From positions 1 through 11,387 of the forward strand of contig JAPKBK010000033.1 of NCBI GenBank assembly GCA_028823435.1: DNA of 11,387 bases, written 5' to 3'. Origin of the DNA: Flavobacteriales bacterium (GTDB lineage Bacteria; Bacteroidota; Bacteroidia; Flavobacteriales_D; Sanyastnellaceae). The position numbers and the translations under genes are program-made. This document shows positions 1-7,354 of the stretch, piece after piece. The notes beneath the pieces are model-generated. The model saw nothing but the letters and a program-made list of their open reading frames with translations, ran no database searches and was not told where the DNA came from. Positions within the stretch are counted from its first letter, which is position 1; each line of letters begins with the position of its first letter.

Positions 1-1136
1 TAAGGGAGATTCTCGAATACGAGGGCCACACCATTGATGAGGCAGAAGATGGTGCCGATGGCGTCATTGCAGCTCAGAAAAAGCAATTTGATGTGGTGTT
101 TTGTGACATCAAGATGCCTAAAATGGATGGCATTGATGTTTTAGATATGTTCAAGAAGAAAAACATTCTTGCGCCAGTCATTATGATTTCAGGTCATGGT
201 ACCGTTGAAACAGCTGTGCAATCACTTAAAAAGGGTGCCTTCGATTTCATTCAAAAGCCCCTTGACTTAAATCGAATTTTACTGACGCTGAAGCACGCGC
301 TAGATAAAGATGAGCTCGAAAAAGAAACGAAGCGACTTCGCCGAAAAGTCCACCACAACAAATCCTATCCAATTGTGGGTGAATCAAAGGCAATAAAGGA
401 TCTTCTAGACATGGTTGATAGGGTTTCGGCGACTGATGCACGCGTATTGATTACGGGCGGGAACGGATCGGGAAAAGAACTTGTTGCACGCCAACTGCAC
501 AACGGAAGTGCCAGGAAATCCAATCCATTTGTTGAAGTAAATTGTGCAGCTATCCCTTCAGAATTAATTGAGAGTGAGTTATTTGGTCATGAAAAAGGGT
601 CATTTACAAGTGCATTCAAACAAAGGAAAGGTAAATTTGAACTTGCAAATGGTGGGACATTGTTCCTTGATGAAGTAGGGGATATGGGGACTGAAGCTCA
701 AGCAAAAGTTTTGAGAGCGCTCCAGGAAAATAAAATTACGCGTGTTGGTGGTGACAAAGACATCCAGGTTGATGTAAGAATTGTATCGGCTACGAACAAA
801 GATCTTAAAGTAGAGATATCGAAAGGTAACTTTCGTGAGGACCTTTTCCATCGTCTCGCAGTCATTCCCATCCACGTTCCGTCATTGAATGACAGAAGAG
901 AAGATATTCCCTTGCTTGTCACACATTTTCTTGAGCTTTTGGCAGAAGATCATGGTCAAGCGGTCCCTAAGGTTGAAAAAGATGCGTTGCGTCTCATCTG
1001 TCAAGCAGATTGGACAGGCAATGTACGTGAATTACGGAACGTGATGGAGAGATTGTTAATTCTCACTCCATCAGGCACTTCTATTTCCGGTGAAATTGTC
1101 AGTAAATACGCTCATTTGACAGTTTCTTCACTGTAA
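1..1136 (+). CDS. Sigma-54-activator-type response regulator lacking a DNA-binding domain (5' partial)
   Basis: Two-component response regulator with a receiver domain joined to an NtrC-type AAA+ ATPase. The frame is open from base 3 to the left edge, so the true start lies outside; about 18 residues seem missing. A GTG at 93 falls inside the receiver and is not the start. Numbering window residues from base 3, the receiver shows phospho-acceptor Asp35 (CDIKMP, bases 105-107), Ser63 (MISGHG) and Lys85 (KPLD). The AAA+ domain has Walker A GGNGSGKE (152-159), Walker B GGTLFLDE (217-224), the arginine-finger region FREDLFHRL and sensor II GNVREL. The sigma-54-contacting GAFTGA loop reads GSFTSA (199-204). 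The protein stops soon after the AAA+ lid, with no Fis-type helix-turn-helix, so it may act without binding an enhancer. No sensor kinase is visible. The family is sure; its targets are unknown. Confidence 0.93.
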   Translation, partial: REILEYEGHTIDEAEDGADGVIAAQKKQFDVVFCDIKMPKMDGIDVLDMFKKKNILAPVIMISGHGTVETAVQSLKKGAFDFIQKPLDLNRILLTLKHALDKDELEKETKRLRRKVHHNKSYPIVGESKAIKDLLDMVDRVSATDARVLITGGNGSGKELVARQLHNGSARKSNPFVEVNCAAIPSELIESELFGHEKGSFTSAFKQRKGKFELANGGTLFLDEVGDMGTEAQAKVLRALQENKITRVGGDKDIQVDVRIVSATNKDLKVEISKGNFREDLFHRLAVIPIHVPSLNDRREDIPLLVTHFLELLAEDHGQAVPKVEKDALRLICQADWTGNVRELRNVMERLLILTPSGTSISGEIVSKYAHLTVSSL

Positions 1137-1223
1137 CGTGTTAAAAATCAGAATTTAAGAGGCAACCATGACAATTGTAGGTCGTCTATCTTGTTGGATA
1201 ACAAACCAATAAGATGAATTGAC

Positions 1224-1655
1224 ATGAATACTTTTGAATTACTCGGATTTGAACTTTCTGGCTCTGTACAACTGGCTGCGGTTTTTATTGCAATCATTAG
1301 TGTCGTCGCAAACATCCTTCTTTTTGTGAAAGCGGATTTGCCTTGGTGGTCTGTATTTATTCCGTTTTACAACATTATGACCGGAATGAAATTGATAGGC
1401 CGTCCCACGTGGCATGCGTTTTTATTTTTAACACCTGCTGCAATTTACCTTTTTCCAAAAACGATTTTGGAAATTGCGCAAAGCTTCGGGAAGCATAAAA
1501 TGTCAGATTATATTTTAGCCCTGATTTTTAATGTGTTCTATATTTTGAGCTTAGGTCTTTCTCCAGAGGAAGAATATGTGGGCCCAGCATACAAACGTCT
1601 AACGTTAAAGACAAATAACAAATTAAGCGCTTCAGAAGATATGAATCTCGCTTAA
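1224..1655 (+). CDS. Small DUF5684-like inner-membrane protein
   Basis: A 143-residue membrane protein of unknown function. Hydrophobic segments lie near residues 15-35, 63-78 and 96-112, with a shorter one around 42-52. The stretch LFVKADLPWWSVFIPFYN (33-50) resembles the motif of DUF5684 proteins, roughly [IF]xKAGxPGWxxxIPxYN. In Bacteroidetes, as I recall it, this domain also occurs ahead of some type I signal peptidases. No protease Ser/Lys pair is visible here, so it is not a signal peptidase itself. The C-terminal tail, from EEEYVGPAYK (115-124) onward, is polar and probably soluble. ATG 1224 is the first in-frame start and sits directly before the first hydrophobic stretch. The gene lies 87 bases after the response regulator on the same strand. 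That gap shows no clear promoter box, so cotranscription is possible. A hairpin 58 bases past the stop probably ends the transcript. Confidence 0.8.
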   Translation: MNTFELLGFELSGSVQLAAVFIAIISVVANILLFVKADLPWWSVFIPFYNIMTGMKLIGRPTWHAFLFLTPAAIYLFPKTILEIAQSFGKHKMSDYILALIFNVFYILSLGLSPEEEYVGPAYKRLTLKTNNKLSASEDMNLA

Positions 1656-1707
1656 TTGCTTGTCTCTGTTGTTCCTTTTATTCAGAGTACACGATATTAA
1701 TAGTACT

Positions 1708-4320
1708 TTATATAAGCCCTCCAGCCTTGCTGAGGGCTTCTTTTATGCCTTCTGGATAAGTTCCTCCGGCAGAGGCAAACATCGGTTGGCCGCCTCCACC
1801 TCCTCGGATATAGCCGGCCAATTCTTTCACAATGTCACCGGCTTTTAAGCCTTTTTCAGAAATCACATCATCGCTTATTGCGACAGCTATACCTGCTTTG
1901 CCATTGTTTCTGGATGCGAAGACGCCTACAAATGGTGCGTGTTCGCTTTTAAGTTGAAATGCAAGATCTTTGATTGATTTGGCATCGAGTTTGAGTTCGC
2001 ACGCAATGAAATTAATGCCATTTTTATTGGTGATTTCCTTGACGAGATCTCCTTTTACATTTCCCGCTTCCTTACGTTGAAGCACCTCGAGTTCTTTCGC
2101 GAGTGTCGCATTGCTCGCAATGAGCTCTTCGACCGATTTTGGAAGATCTTTTGCACCTTTAAAACTTTCACGTATTTGGCTTAATGAATGGCGATCGTGA
2201 TGTGCCAAACTTAATGCGCCCGATCCTGTGACGGCTTCGATTCTTCTTATACCTGATGCGACCGATGTTTCTGTCGTAATACGAAAAGTCCCTATTGAAC
2301 CTGTTGCAGGGACATGAATCCCACCGCAGAGTTCTTTTGAAGATCCAAATCCGATCATTCTCACTGATGTTCCATATTTCTCTCCAAACAACATCATGGC
2401 TCCCGCTTTTCTTGCGTCTTCGAGTGCCAGATTGCGTTGTTCATCAAGCGGGATGTTTGCGAGAATCCTTTCATTGACACGATCTTCAATTTTTTGGACT
2501 GTGTCTGATTCAATCTTTTCGAAATGAGAAAAGTCAAAGCGAAGGTTTTCTGGTCTTACCAGCGACCCCTTTTGTTCTACATGCGTGCCGAGAATATCTC
2601 TAAGTGCCTCATGTAGCAAATGTGTCGCTGAGTGATTCCTAGAAGATGCCACTTGGTTTGTGACATCTACGTCTGCTTGGAATGTCGCTGCTGGATCACT
2701 TGGAAGTTCAGTCAAGGTGTGAACGATCAAATTGTTCTCCTTTTTTGTGTCAATGACGTCGGTTTGATTGCCCCCTGAAATGAGTCGTCCAGTATCCCCA
2801 ACTTGACCGCCTCCTTCAGGATAGAATGGGGTTTGATCTAATACAACTTGATAGAAGATTTCGCCTTTTGCGTCGACCTTTCTGTATCTCAGAATTTTAC
2901 AACTGCAACTCGTGTGATCATACCCGATGAATTCTGTAGTCACAGGAGATGCCGTGATTTCAACCCAATCTTCGGCGGATACTTTGCCCGCTTTTCGGGA
3001 ACGCGACTTTTGGCCTTCAAGTTCCAGAGTAAATCCTTCCTCGTCTACGATCATGCCACTCTCCGAAGCCATTAAAGCAGTGAGGTCGAAGGGGAATCCA
3101 AATGTGTCGTATAGCGCGAAAGCGGTCTTGCCTGAAAGCGTGTCGCCGGCACGCATGCCTTTAAGGTGTCCCTGAAGAAGCTCTATGCCATGAGCAAGCG
3201 TACGAAGGAAACTCTCCTCTTCTTGTTTGATGACTCTTTCGATAAGCTTATGCTGCGTTTTAAGTTCAGGAAAAGCATCTCCAAGCGACAGGATCAGTGC
3301 CGATACAAGGGCGTTCATAAACGGTTTCTCAAATCCCAAGAATGAATATCCGTATCTGATCGCTCGGCGAAGAATTCTACGAATGACATAACCTGCACCG
3401 GTGTTTGATGGAAGTTGTCCATCACAGATGCTAAATGAAACCGCCCTAACATGGTCCACGATGACACGGAAAGCAACATCATTCGGATTGTCTCCCGAAG
3501 TGTATTTCTTTCCGCATAATTCAGAAAGTTTATTGATAAGCGGGCTGAATACGTCTGTGTCGTAATTGCTTTTTTTGCCCTGAATGGCCATGGCAAGACG
3601 TTCAAATCCCATGCCTGTATCCACGTGTTTGTTTGGCAGAGGAACAAGACTTCCGTTTGCCATTCTATTAAACTCCATAAAGACGAGGTTCCAAATTTCT
3701 ACGACTTGCGGATGATCTTCATTTACCAACGTTGATCCTTTGGTGGTTCTTTTCTCTTCTTGAGATCGAAGATCAATGTGAATTTCGCTGCATGGACCAC
3801 ACGGTCCAGTTTCTCCCATTTCCCAGAAATTGTCCTTTTTACTGGCCGGTAAAATCCGATCTTCAGAGACGTGTTTCTTCCAATATTTAAGTGCATCGGC
3901 ATCAATCTCCAGATTGTCATCCTTGTCCCCTTCGAAAACAGTGACATATAAATCTTCTTTGTTGAGTTTATACCTTTCGGTTAAGAGTTCCCACGCCCAA
4001 TCTATCGCATCCTCTTTAAAGTAATCACCAAATGACCAATTCCCGAGCATCTCAAACATGGTGTGGTGGTATGTATCGACACCGACCTCTTCAAGGTCAT
4101 TGTGTTTTCCACTCACTCTCAGGCACTTTTGTGTGTCCGCAAGTCGTTTGTGAACAACAGGGCTGTTTCCAAGGAATAAATCTTTGAAAGGATTCATTCC
4201 CGCATTTGTGAACATCAAAGTCGGATCATCCTTCAGAACCATAGGGGCTGAGGGGATGATTTTGTGATCTTTTTCTGCAAAAAAGTCCAAAAATGTTTTA
4301 CGAATTATGCGAGATTCCAT
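1708..4320 (-). CDS. alaS: Alanyl-tRNA synthetase
   Basis: Class II aminoacyl-tRNA synthetase that charges tRNA-Ala with alanine in the cytosol. Its 870 residues match the family (E. coli AlaRS is about 876). The N-terminal catalytic core is clear: motif 1 region around MFTNAGMNPFKDLFLG (36-51), HHTMFEMLGNWSFGDYF (85-101), MGETGPCGPCSEIH (168-181) and GMGFERLAM (236-244). The editing domain, which removes mischarged Ser and Gly, carries both halves of its zinc site: HSATH (His563, His567) and CGGIH (Cys665, His669). The C-terminal C-Ala domain ends with the glycine-rich IRGGGGGQPMFASAGG (838-853). All domains are intact. ATG 4320 is directly followed by the conserved N-terminus. The gene is divergent from the M23 peptidase, with 67 bases between the starts, and convergent with the DUF5684-like gene. 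Confidence 0.98.
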   Translation of the reverse strand: MESRIIRKTFLDFFAEKDHKIIPSAPMVLKDDPTLMFTNAGMNPFKDLFLGNSPVVHKRLADTQKCLRVSGKHNDLEEVGVDTYHHTMFEMLGNWSFGDYFKEDAIDWAWELLTERYKLNKEDLYVTVFEGDKDDNLEIDADALKYWKKHVSEDRILPASKKDNFWEMGETGPCGPCSEIHIDLRSQEEKRTTKGSTLVNEDHPQVVEIWNLVFMEFNRMANGSLVPLPNKHVDTGMGFERLAMAIQGKKSNYDTDVFSPLINKLSELCGKKYTSGDNPNDVAFRVIVDHVRAVSFSICDGQLPSNTGAGYVIRRILRRAIRYGYSFLGFEKPFMNALVSALILSLGDAFPELKTQHKLIERVIKQEEESFLRTLAHGIELLQGHLKGMRAGDTLSGKTAFALYDTFGFPFDLTALMASESGMIVDEEGFTLELEGQKSRSRKAGKVSAEDWVEITASPVTTEFIGYDHTSCSCKILRYRKVDAKGEIFYQVVLDQTPFYPEGGGQVGDTGRLISGGNQTDVIDTKKENNLIVHTLTELPSDPAATFQADVDVTNQVASSRNHSATHLLHEALRDILGTHVEQKGSLVRPENLRFDFSHFEKIESDTVQKIEDRVNERILANIPLDEQRNLALEDARKAGAMMLFGEKYGTSVRMIGFGSSKELCGGIHVPATGSIGTFRITTETSVASGIRRIEAVTGSGALSLAHHDRHSLSQIRESFKGAKDLPKSVEELIASNATLAKELEVLQRKEAGNVKGDLVKEITNKNGINFIACELKLDAKSIKDLAFQLKSEHAPFVGVFASRNNGKAGIAVAISDDVISEKGLKAGDIVKELAGYIRGGGGGQPMFASAGGTYPEGIKEALSKAGGLI
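1714..1747 (+). terminator. Hairpin terminator overlapping the alaS stop region
   Basis: A perfect 8-bp stem, AAGCCCTC (1714-1721) and GAGGGCTT (1732-1739), encloses a 10-base loop. On the plus strand it is followed by CTTTTAT, a short U-rich tract. This fits a rho-independent terminator for the plus-strand gene ending at 1655. The stem lies inside the last codons of the convergent alaS gene. On the minus strand the downstream tract (ATATAAA) is poorer in U, so two-way termination is possible but less supported. Confidence 0.55.
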
Positions 4321-4387
4321 GAGTCTTATTTGAGTTTGTGAAATTAATCAATACTCATCTGTCAAAAATGCACGAAGTTTGCAACTT

Positions 4388-5362
4388 ATGAGCCAATTTA
4401 AAAACGCGAAATTTAACCCCGAATCTCTTCAGATAGAAGAGGTTCCATTTGCACTCAAGGACTACATCTTGTGGTCCTTACGCAAGGTAGGGTGGGTTTT
4501 AATCGTGGGGACCGCTTCTATTTTGCTTTTCGATTACGCTTTTGACTCCCCAAAAGATAGAGCTATGGTGCGTGAAATATCGTTTCTGGAGCATCAAATT
4601 TCAGGGCTTGAGGGTGATTTAGATGAAGTTGTAGATGTTTTAAACGATTTGGAGGTGAGAGATGACGCGATTTATAGAACCGTTTTCGGAGCGGAACCCT
4701 ATCCTGAGCATAGACGTAATCCAGGTGTGGGAGGCGCAGATCGTACGCGCGATCTAAGAGGCTATGACCATACCGATGAGATGGTGAGTCTTCAGATTAA
4801 GATGTCTGAAGTCCAAAGGCGTTTGGTTGCTCAAAGTAGGTCCTTTGACGAAGTGATGGAACTTGCGGCTACACATGAAGATCGTCTGCAGTCCATTCCT
4901 GCGATTCAGCCTGTTAGAAATGACGACCTTAAAAGAATGGCAAGTGGATGGGGGTACCGATTCCACCCTATTTACAAAGTTAGAAAATTCCATTATGGCA
5001 TGGATTTCTCAGCGCCCACAGGGACTGAAATATTCGCGACGGGAGATGGTGAAGTCGTGAAGGTTAGATTGTCATATACAGGATATGGTAGACATGTGGT
5101 CATACGTCATGGATTTGGATATGAAACGCTGTACGCGCACATGAGTCGAGCGATTGTAAAAAAGGGGCAAATGGTCAAGCGCGGAGAAATCATAGGTCTT
5201 GTAGGGAATACGGGGACATCCGTGGCCCCACATGTACACTATGAAGTGAGCAAGGATGGGGAAAAAGTCAATCCGGCGCATTATTATTTTAACGATCTCA
5301 CTGCCGAGCAATATGAGCTTATGCTTAAAAATGCAGAAGTGTCGCATCAATCTTTTGACTAA
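4388..5362 (+). CDS. Membrane-anchored M23 (LytM-type) metallopeptidase
   Basis: A 324-residue zinc peptidase expected to cut peptidoglycan crosslinks in the periplasm. Residues 1-32 are cytoplasmic, followed by one membrane segment (about 33-50, WVLIVGTASILLF). A charged, probably coiled-coil region spans 57-90 and a second helical region spans 128-168. The M23 domain begins near 185 (GWGYRFHPIY). Zinc ligands are His202 and Asp206 (HYGMD) and His284 (HVHYE); the catalytic histidines are His251 (YAHMS) and His282. All key residues are present, so this looks like an active hydrolase rather than a degenerate EnvC/NlpD-type activator. ATG 4388 is preferred over an in-frame TTG at 4379. Membrane anchor, coiled coil and M23 domain is a common layout for cell-shape or division hydrolases. 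It is divergent from alaS and 72 bases upstream of the MerR gene; I recall this grouping as frequent in Bacteroidetes. Confidence 0.93.
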   Translation: MSQFKNAKFNPESLQIEEVPFALKDYILWSLRKVGWVLIVGTASILLFDYAFDSPKDRAMVREISFLEHQISGLEGDLDEVVDVLNDLEVRDDAIYRTVFGAEPYPEHRRNPGVGGADRTRDLRGYDHTDEMVSLQIKMSEVQRRLVAQSRSFDEVMELAATHEDRLQSIPAIQPVRNDDLKRMASGWGYRFHPIYKVRKFHYGMDFSAPTGTEIFATGDGEVVKVRLSYTGYGRHVVIRHGFGYETLYAHMSRAIVKKGQMVKRGEIIGLVGNTGTSVAPHVHYEVSKDGEKVNPAHYYFNDLTAEQYELMLKNAEVSHQSFD

Positions 5363-5390
5363 TAGTGATGAATTATTGCGTATTTTAATT

Positions 5391-5398
5391 TAGGTTTG
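5391..5398 (+). promoter_or_regulatory. Candidate Bacteroidetes -7 box for the MerR gene
   Basis: TAGGTTTG matches the Bacteroidetes -7 consensus TAnnTTTG exactly. It lies in the 72-base gap between the peptidase stop and the MerR start, 36 bases before the ATG. A convincing -33 TTTG/TTG box at the usual spacing is not visible: TTG at 5376-5378 is too close and TTTG at 5354-5357 too far. If real, it gives the regulator its own transcript. Confidence 0.4.
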
Positions 5399-5434
5399 CC
5401 GCGTTGATATTTAAGTCACTATCTTGCTGTTCTC

Positions 5435-5863
5435 ATGCCATTAAACAAGCCCATCCAAAAGCAATACTTCAGTATATCTGAGGTCGCCAACATGTTAGGT
5501 GTAAATGCGTCGCTTTTGAGGTTTTGGGAAAAGGAGTTTACACAAATCAAGCCCAAGACGAATGCCCGTGGCAAGCGGTCGTACAATTCAAATGACATTG
5601 AAATCATTCGGTCAGTGTACGTTCTTGTAAAGGAGAAGGGGTTTACATTAGATGGCGCGCGAAATGCCCTTAAAGCAAGAAAGGGAATGGGTGCTGAGAT
5701 TGCGAATGAAGCAAGGGTTGCAGCCCAGATTAAGCAATCAGATGCTCAAGCGAAGGAAACTGAAAAACCTGTCGTAAACGAAAAGAGTAGAAAAGAGGCT
5801 GTCACAAGATTGAAGAAGATTCGTGCAGAACTCTTAACCCTCAGAGCTGAGATAAAGTCATAG
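5435..5863 (+). CDS. MerR-family transcriptional regulator, short form
   Basis: A 142-residue DNA-binding protein. Residues 11-80 form a MerR winged helix: YFSISEVANMLGVNASLLRFWEKEF (11-35) is the helix-turn-helix, and GKRSYNSNDIEIIRSVYVLVKEKGFTLDGARNAL covers the wing and following helices. The "RFWE...P..N..G.R.Y" pattern is typical of the family. The rest (81-142) is Lys/Ala/Glu-rich and ends in a likely helix, KKIRAELLTLRAEI, which could be the dimerising coiled coil. There is no ligand-binding domain and no metal-sensing cysteine pair; the protein has no cysteine at all. It is therefore not an obvious metal or redox sensor. ATG 5435 is the only sensible start. It follows the M23 peptidase and converges with hldD (31-base gap). 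Its targets cannot be told from the sequence; the neighbouring peptidase gene is only a guess. Confidence 0.88.
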   Translation: MPLNKPIQKQYFSISEVANMLGVNASLLRFWEKEFTQIKPKTNARGKRSYNSNDIEIIRSVYVLVKEKGFTLDGARNALKARKGMGAEIANEARVAAQIKQSDAQAKETEKPVVNEKSRKEAVTRLKKIRAELLTLRAEIKS

Positions 5864-5894
5864 TTATAACGTCGCTGTTCGCTTTTTCATTTTG

Positions 5895-6860
5895 CTATTT
5901 CAGCTTGTCGAGATGGTTTTTCACATACTCCTCAATTCCGTCTTCTAATGTCCTGAATTCAGAGGTATACCCGGCCTCTCTTAGTTTTGACACATCAGCT
6001 TCCGTGAAATACTGATACGTGTCCCTGATGTCTTCAGGTGTATCGATGAAAACAATGTTTGGTTCACGACCCATCGCATAGAATGTCGCCTTGACTAAAT
6101 CCAGGAAGGTTCGTCCTTTTCCTGATCCAAGGTTGTAAAGTCCACTTTTCACCTTGAGTCGGTGATGCATCATGTACATACACACATTACAAACGTCATC
6201 CACATACACGAAGTCTCTCGTTTGATGACCGTCTTGATAGTCATCTCTGTGAGATCGAAACAGTTTCATTTGACCTGTTTCATTGACCTGCCTGTAAGTG
6301 TGAAGGACCACTGAAGCCATCCTGCTTTTGTGATTCTCGTTGGGTCCGAAAACATTAAAGAATTTTAATCCGGAATAAAAATAAGGCGCACGATGTTGCT
6401 GCAATGCCCACTTGTCAAAATCATGCTTAGAGTCACCATAGGGATTTAAAGGCTTAAGGTCTTCGACTATATCATGTGCGTCAGAATAGCCTAATGCGCC
6501 ATCTCCATAAGTGGCCGCAGAACTCGCGTAAACCAGGGCAATCCCAAATTCCACACACAGGTTCCAGATCTCTTTTGAGTAATTTAAGTTAAGCGCATTA
6601 AAGATCTCAACGTCCTGTTCTGTAGTATCGGTACGCGCGCCCAAATGAAATATAAACTGAACTTGATTTTCGTTTTCTCTTAACCAATGAGGAAATACCG
6701 TTCTCTCCACCTTTTGGCTGCATTTTATGTGATGGTAGTTGGCGGTTTTATCGACTCTAGAAAAGTCATCCACCAACACCAAATCGTTGTAATTATGGAG
6801 GTTAAGTATCTCTGCCAACCTGCTTCCGATAAATCCTGCTGAACCTGTAACGATTATCAT
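5895..6860 (-). CDS. hldD: ADP-L-glycero-D-manno-heptose 6-epimerase
   Basis: A cytosolic NAD(P)-dependent short-chain-dehydrogenase-type epimerase. It converts ADP-D-glycero-D-manno-heptose to the L-glycero form used in the lipopolysaccharide inner core. Visible features are the Rossmann motif VTGSAGFIGS (4-13), Asp31/Asp32 after the second strand, the FHLGARTDTTE segment (71-81) typical of HldD, YASSAATYG (111-119), and catalytic Tyr141-x3-Lys145 (NPYGDSK). FNVFGPNENHKSRMASV (168-184) follows, with Lys178 matching the second proposed catalytic base of E. coli HldD. The QTRDFVYVDDV stretch (213-223) is also characteristic. Length, 321 residues, is close to the usual 310-330. The frame extends 16 codons upstream to 6908, but the ATG at 6860 precedes the Rossmann strand directly and is chosen. 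It is divergent from queD, with 52 bases between the starts. Confidence 0.93.
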   Translation of the reverse strand: MIIVTGSAGFIGSRLAEILNLHNYNDLVLVDDFSRVDKTANYHHIKCSQKVERTVFPHWLRENENQVQFIFHLGARTDTTEQDVEIFNALNLNYSKEIWNLCVEFGIALVYASSAATYGDGALGYSDAHDIVEDLKPLNPYGDSKHDFDKWALQQHRAPYFYSGLKFFNVFGPNENHKSRMASVVLHTYRQVNETGQMKLFRSHRDDYQDGHQTRDFVYVDDVCNVCMYMMHHRLKVKSGLYNLGSGKGRTFLDLVKATFYAMGREPNIVFIDTPEDIRDTYQYFTEADVSKLREAGYTSEFRTLEDGIEEYVKNHLDKLK

Positions 6861-6880
6861 GTATGTAAAGGTATAACCTC

Positions 6881-6888
6881 TATCTTTG
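6881..6888 (+). promoter_or_regulatory. Candidate -7 box for the queD-folE-BI-1 unit
   Basis: TATCTTTG matches the Bacteroidetes -7 consensus TAnnTTTG exactly. It sits in the 52-base divergent gap before queD. It places transcription start just past 6890, which favours the queD ATG at 6913 over the in-frame ATG at 6898 or TTG at 6886. No TTG or TTTG -33 box is seen at the expected distance. On the minus strand a near match (TACCTTTA, 6873-6866) lies only 5 bases before the hldD ATG and is weaker. Confidence 0.42.
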
Positions 6889-6912
6889 TATGCAGCTATG
6901 CATGACACATCT

Positions 6913-7341
6913 ATGAGTAAAAAAACAGTCTATATATCCCGAAGGTCTCGATTTAATGCTGCTCACAAGCTTTATAATCCTGATTGGAGCGATGAGAAAA
7001 ATCACGAAGTCTTTGGTAAGTGTGCAAATGCCAATTGGCATGGTCATAATTACGAACTCCATGTAACGGTAAAGGGTGTGCCAAATCATGATACAGGGTA
7101 TTGTATGGATATGAAAATACTGTCGGACCTCATTAAAGAATTTGTAGAAGAGCCCTTAGATCATAAAAATTTGAACCTTGATGTTCCTTGGATGAAAGGT
7201 AAACGGGCTTCCACAGAGATTTTGATTATAGAAATTTGGAATCAATTAGAAAAGCCTATTCAAGAATATAATTGTGCTTTACACAAGCTTAGATTATACG
7301 AAACGGAGAACAATTATGCAGATTACTTTGGTGGAGAATAA
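6913..7341 (+). CDS. queD: 6-carboxytetrahydropterin synthase / 6-pyruvoyl-tetrahydropterin synthase family
   Basis: A T-fold enzyme that acts on dihydroneopterin triphosphate, the FolE product. In most bacteria it makes 6-carboxy-5,6,7,8-tetrahydropterin for the queuosine (7-deazaguanine) pathway. From ATG 6913 it has 142 residues. Zinc ligands are His18 (FNAAH), His43 and His45 (WHGHN). The catalytic cysteine is Cys37 (FGKC), with Asp83-His84 (LDHKNLNLD) and Glu130 (YETENNYADYFGG). The chain is therefore complete and probably active. Two other in-frame starts, ATG 6898 and TTG 6886, add residues with no family similarity and overlap or abut the candidate -7 box. It is followed 13 bases later by folE. 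QueC, QueE and QueF are not in the window, so queuosine versus another pterin product is inferred from the family, not shown. Confidence 0.9.
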   Translation: MSKKTVYISRRSRFNAAHKLYNPDWSDEKNHEVFGKCANANWHGHNYELHVTVKGVPNHDTGYCMDMKILSDLIKEFVEEPLDHKNLNLDVPWMKGKRASTEILIIEIWNQLEKPIQEYNCALHKLRLYETENNYADYFGGE

Positions 7342-7354
7342 ACAATAGATCACG

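Noticed and set aside
1137..1223. Search for a -24/-12 or TAnnTTTG promoter ahead of the DUF5684-like gene
   Set aside because: No GG/GC pair at sigma-54 spacing and no good -7 box; only partial matches such as TATCTTGT.
1660..1848. Plus-strand open frame of 62 codons
   Set aside because: It starts in a short gap and runs antisense into the well-supported alaS 3' end; the product has no recognisable features.
3315..3647. Minus-strand open frame of 110 codons
   Set aside because: Out-of-frame reading inside alaS, whose conserved motifs cover the same bases.
5845..5905. Inverted repeat AGCTGAGATA / TATTTCAGCT around the MerR-hldD convergent gap
   Set aside because: One G-U pair and a 41-base loop with no adjacent U tract; too loose to call a terminator.
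6889..6902. Short direct repeat TATGCA twice before queD
   Set aside because: Two 6-base copies are too short to separate from chance; no further copies seen nearby.
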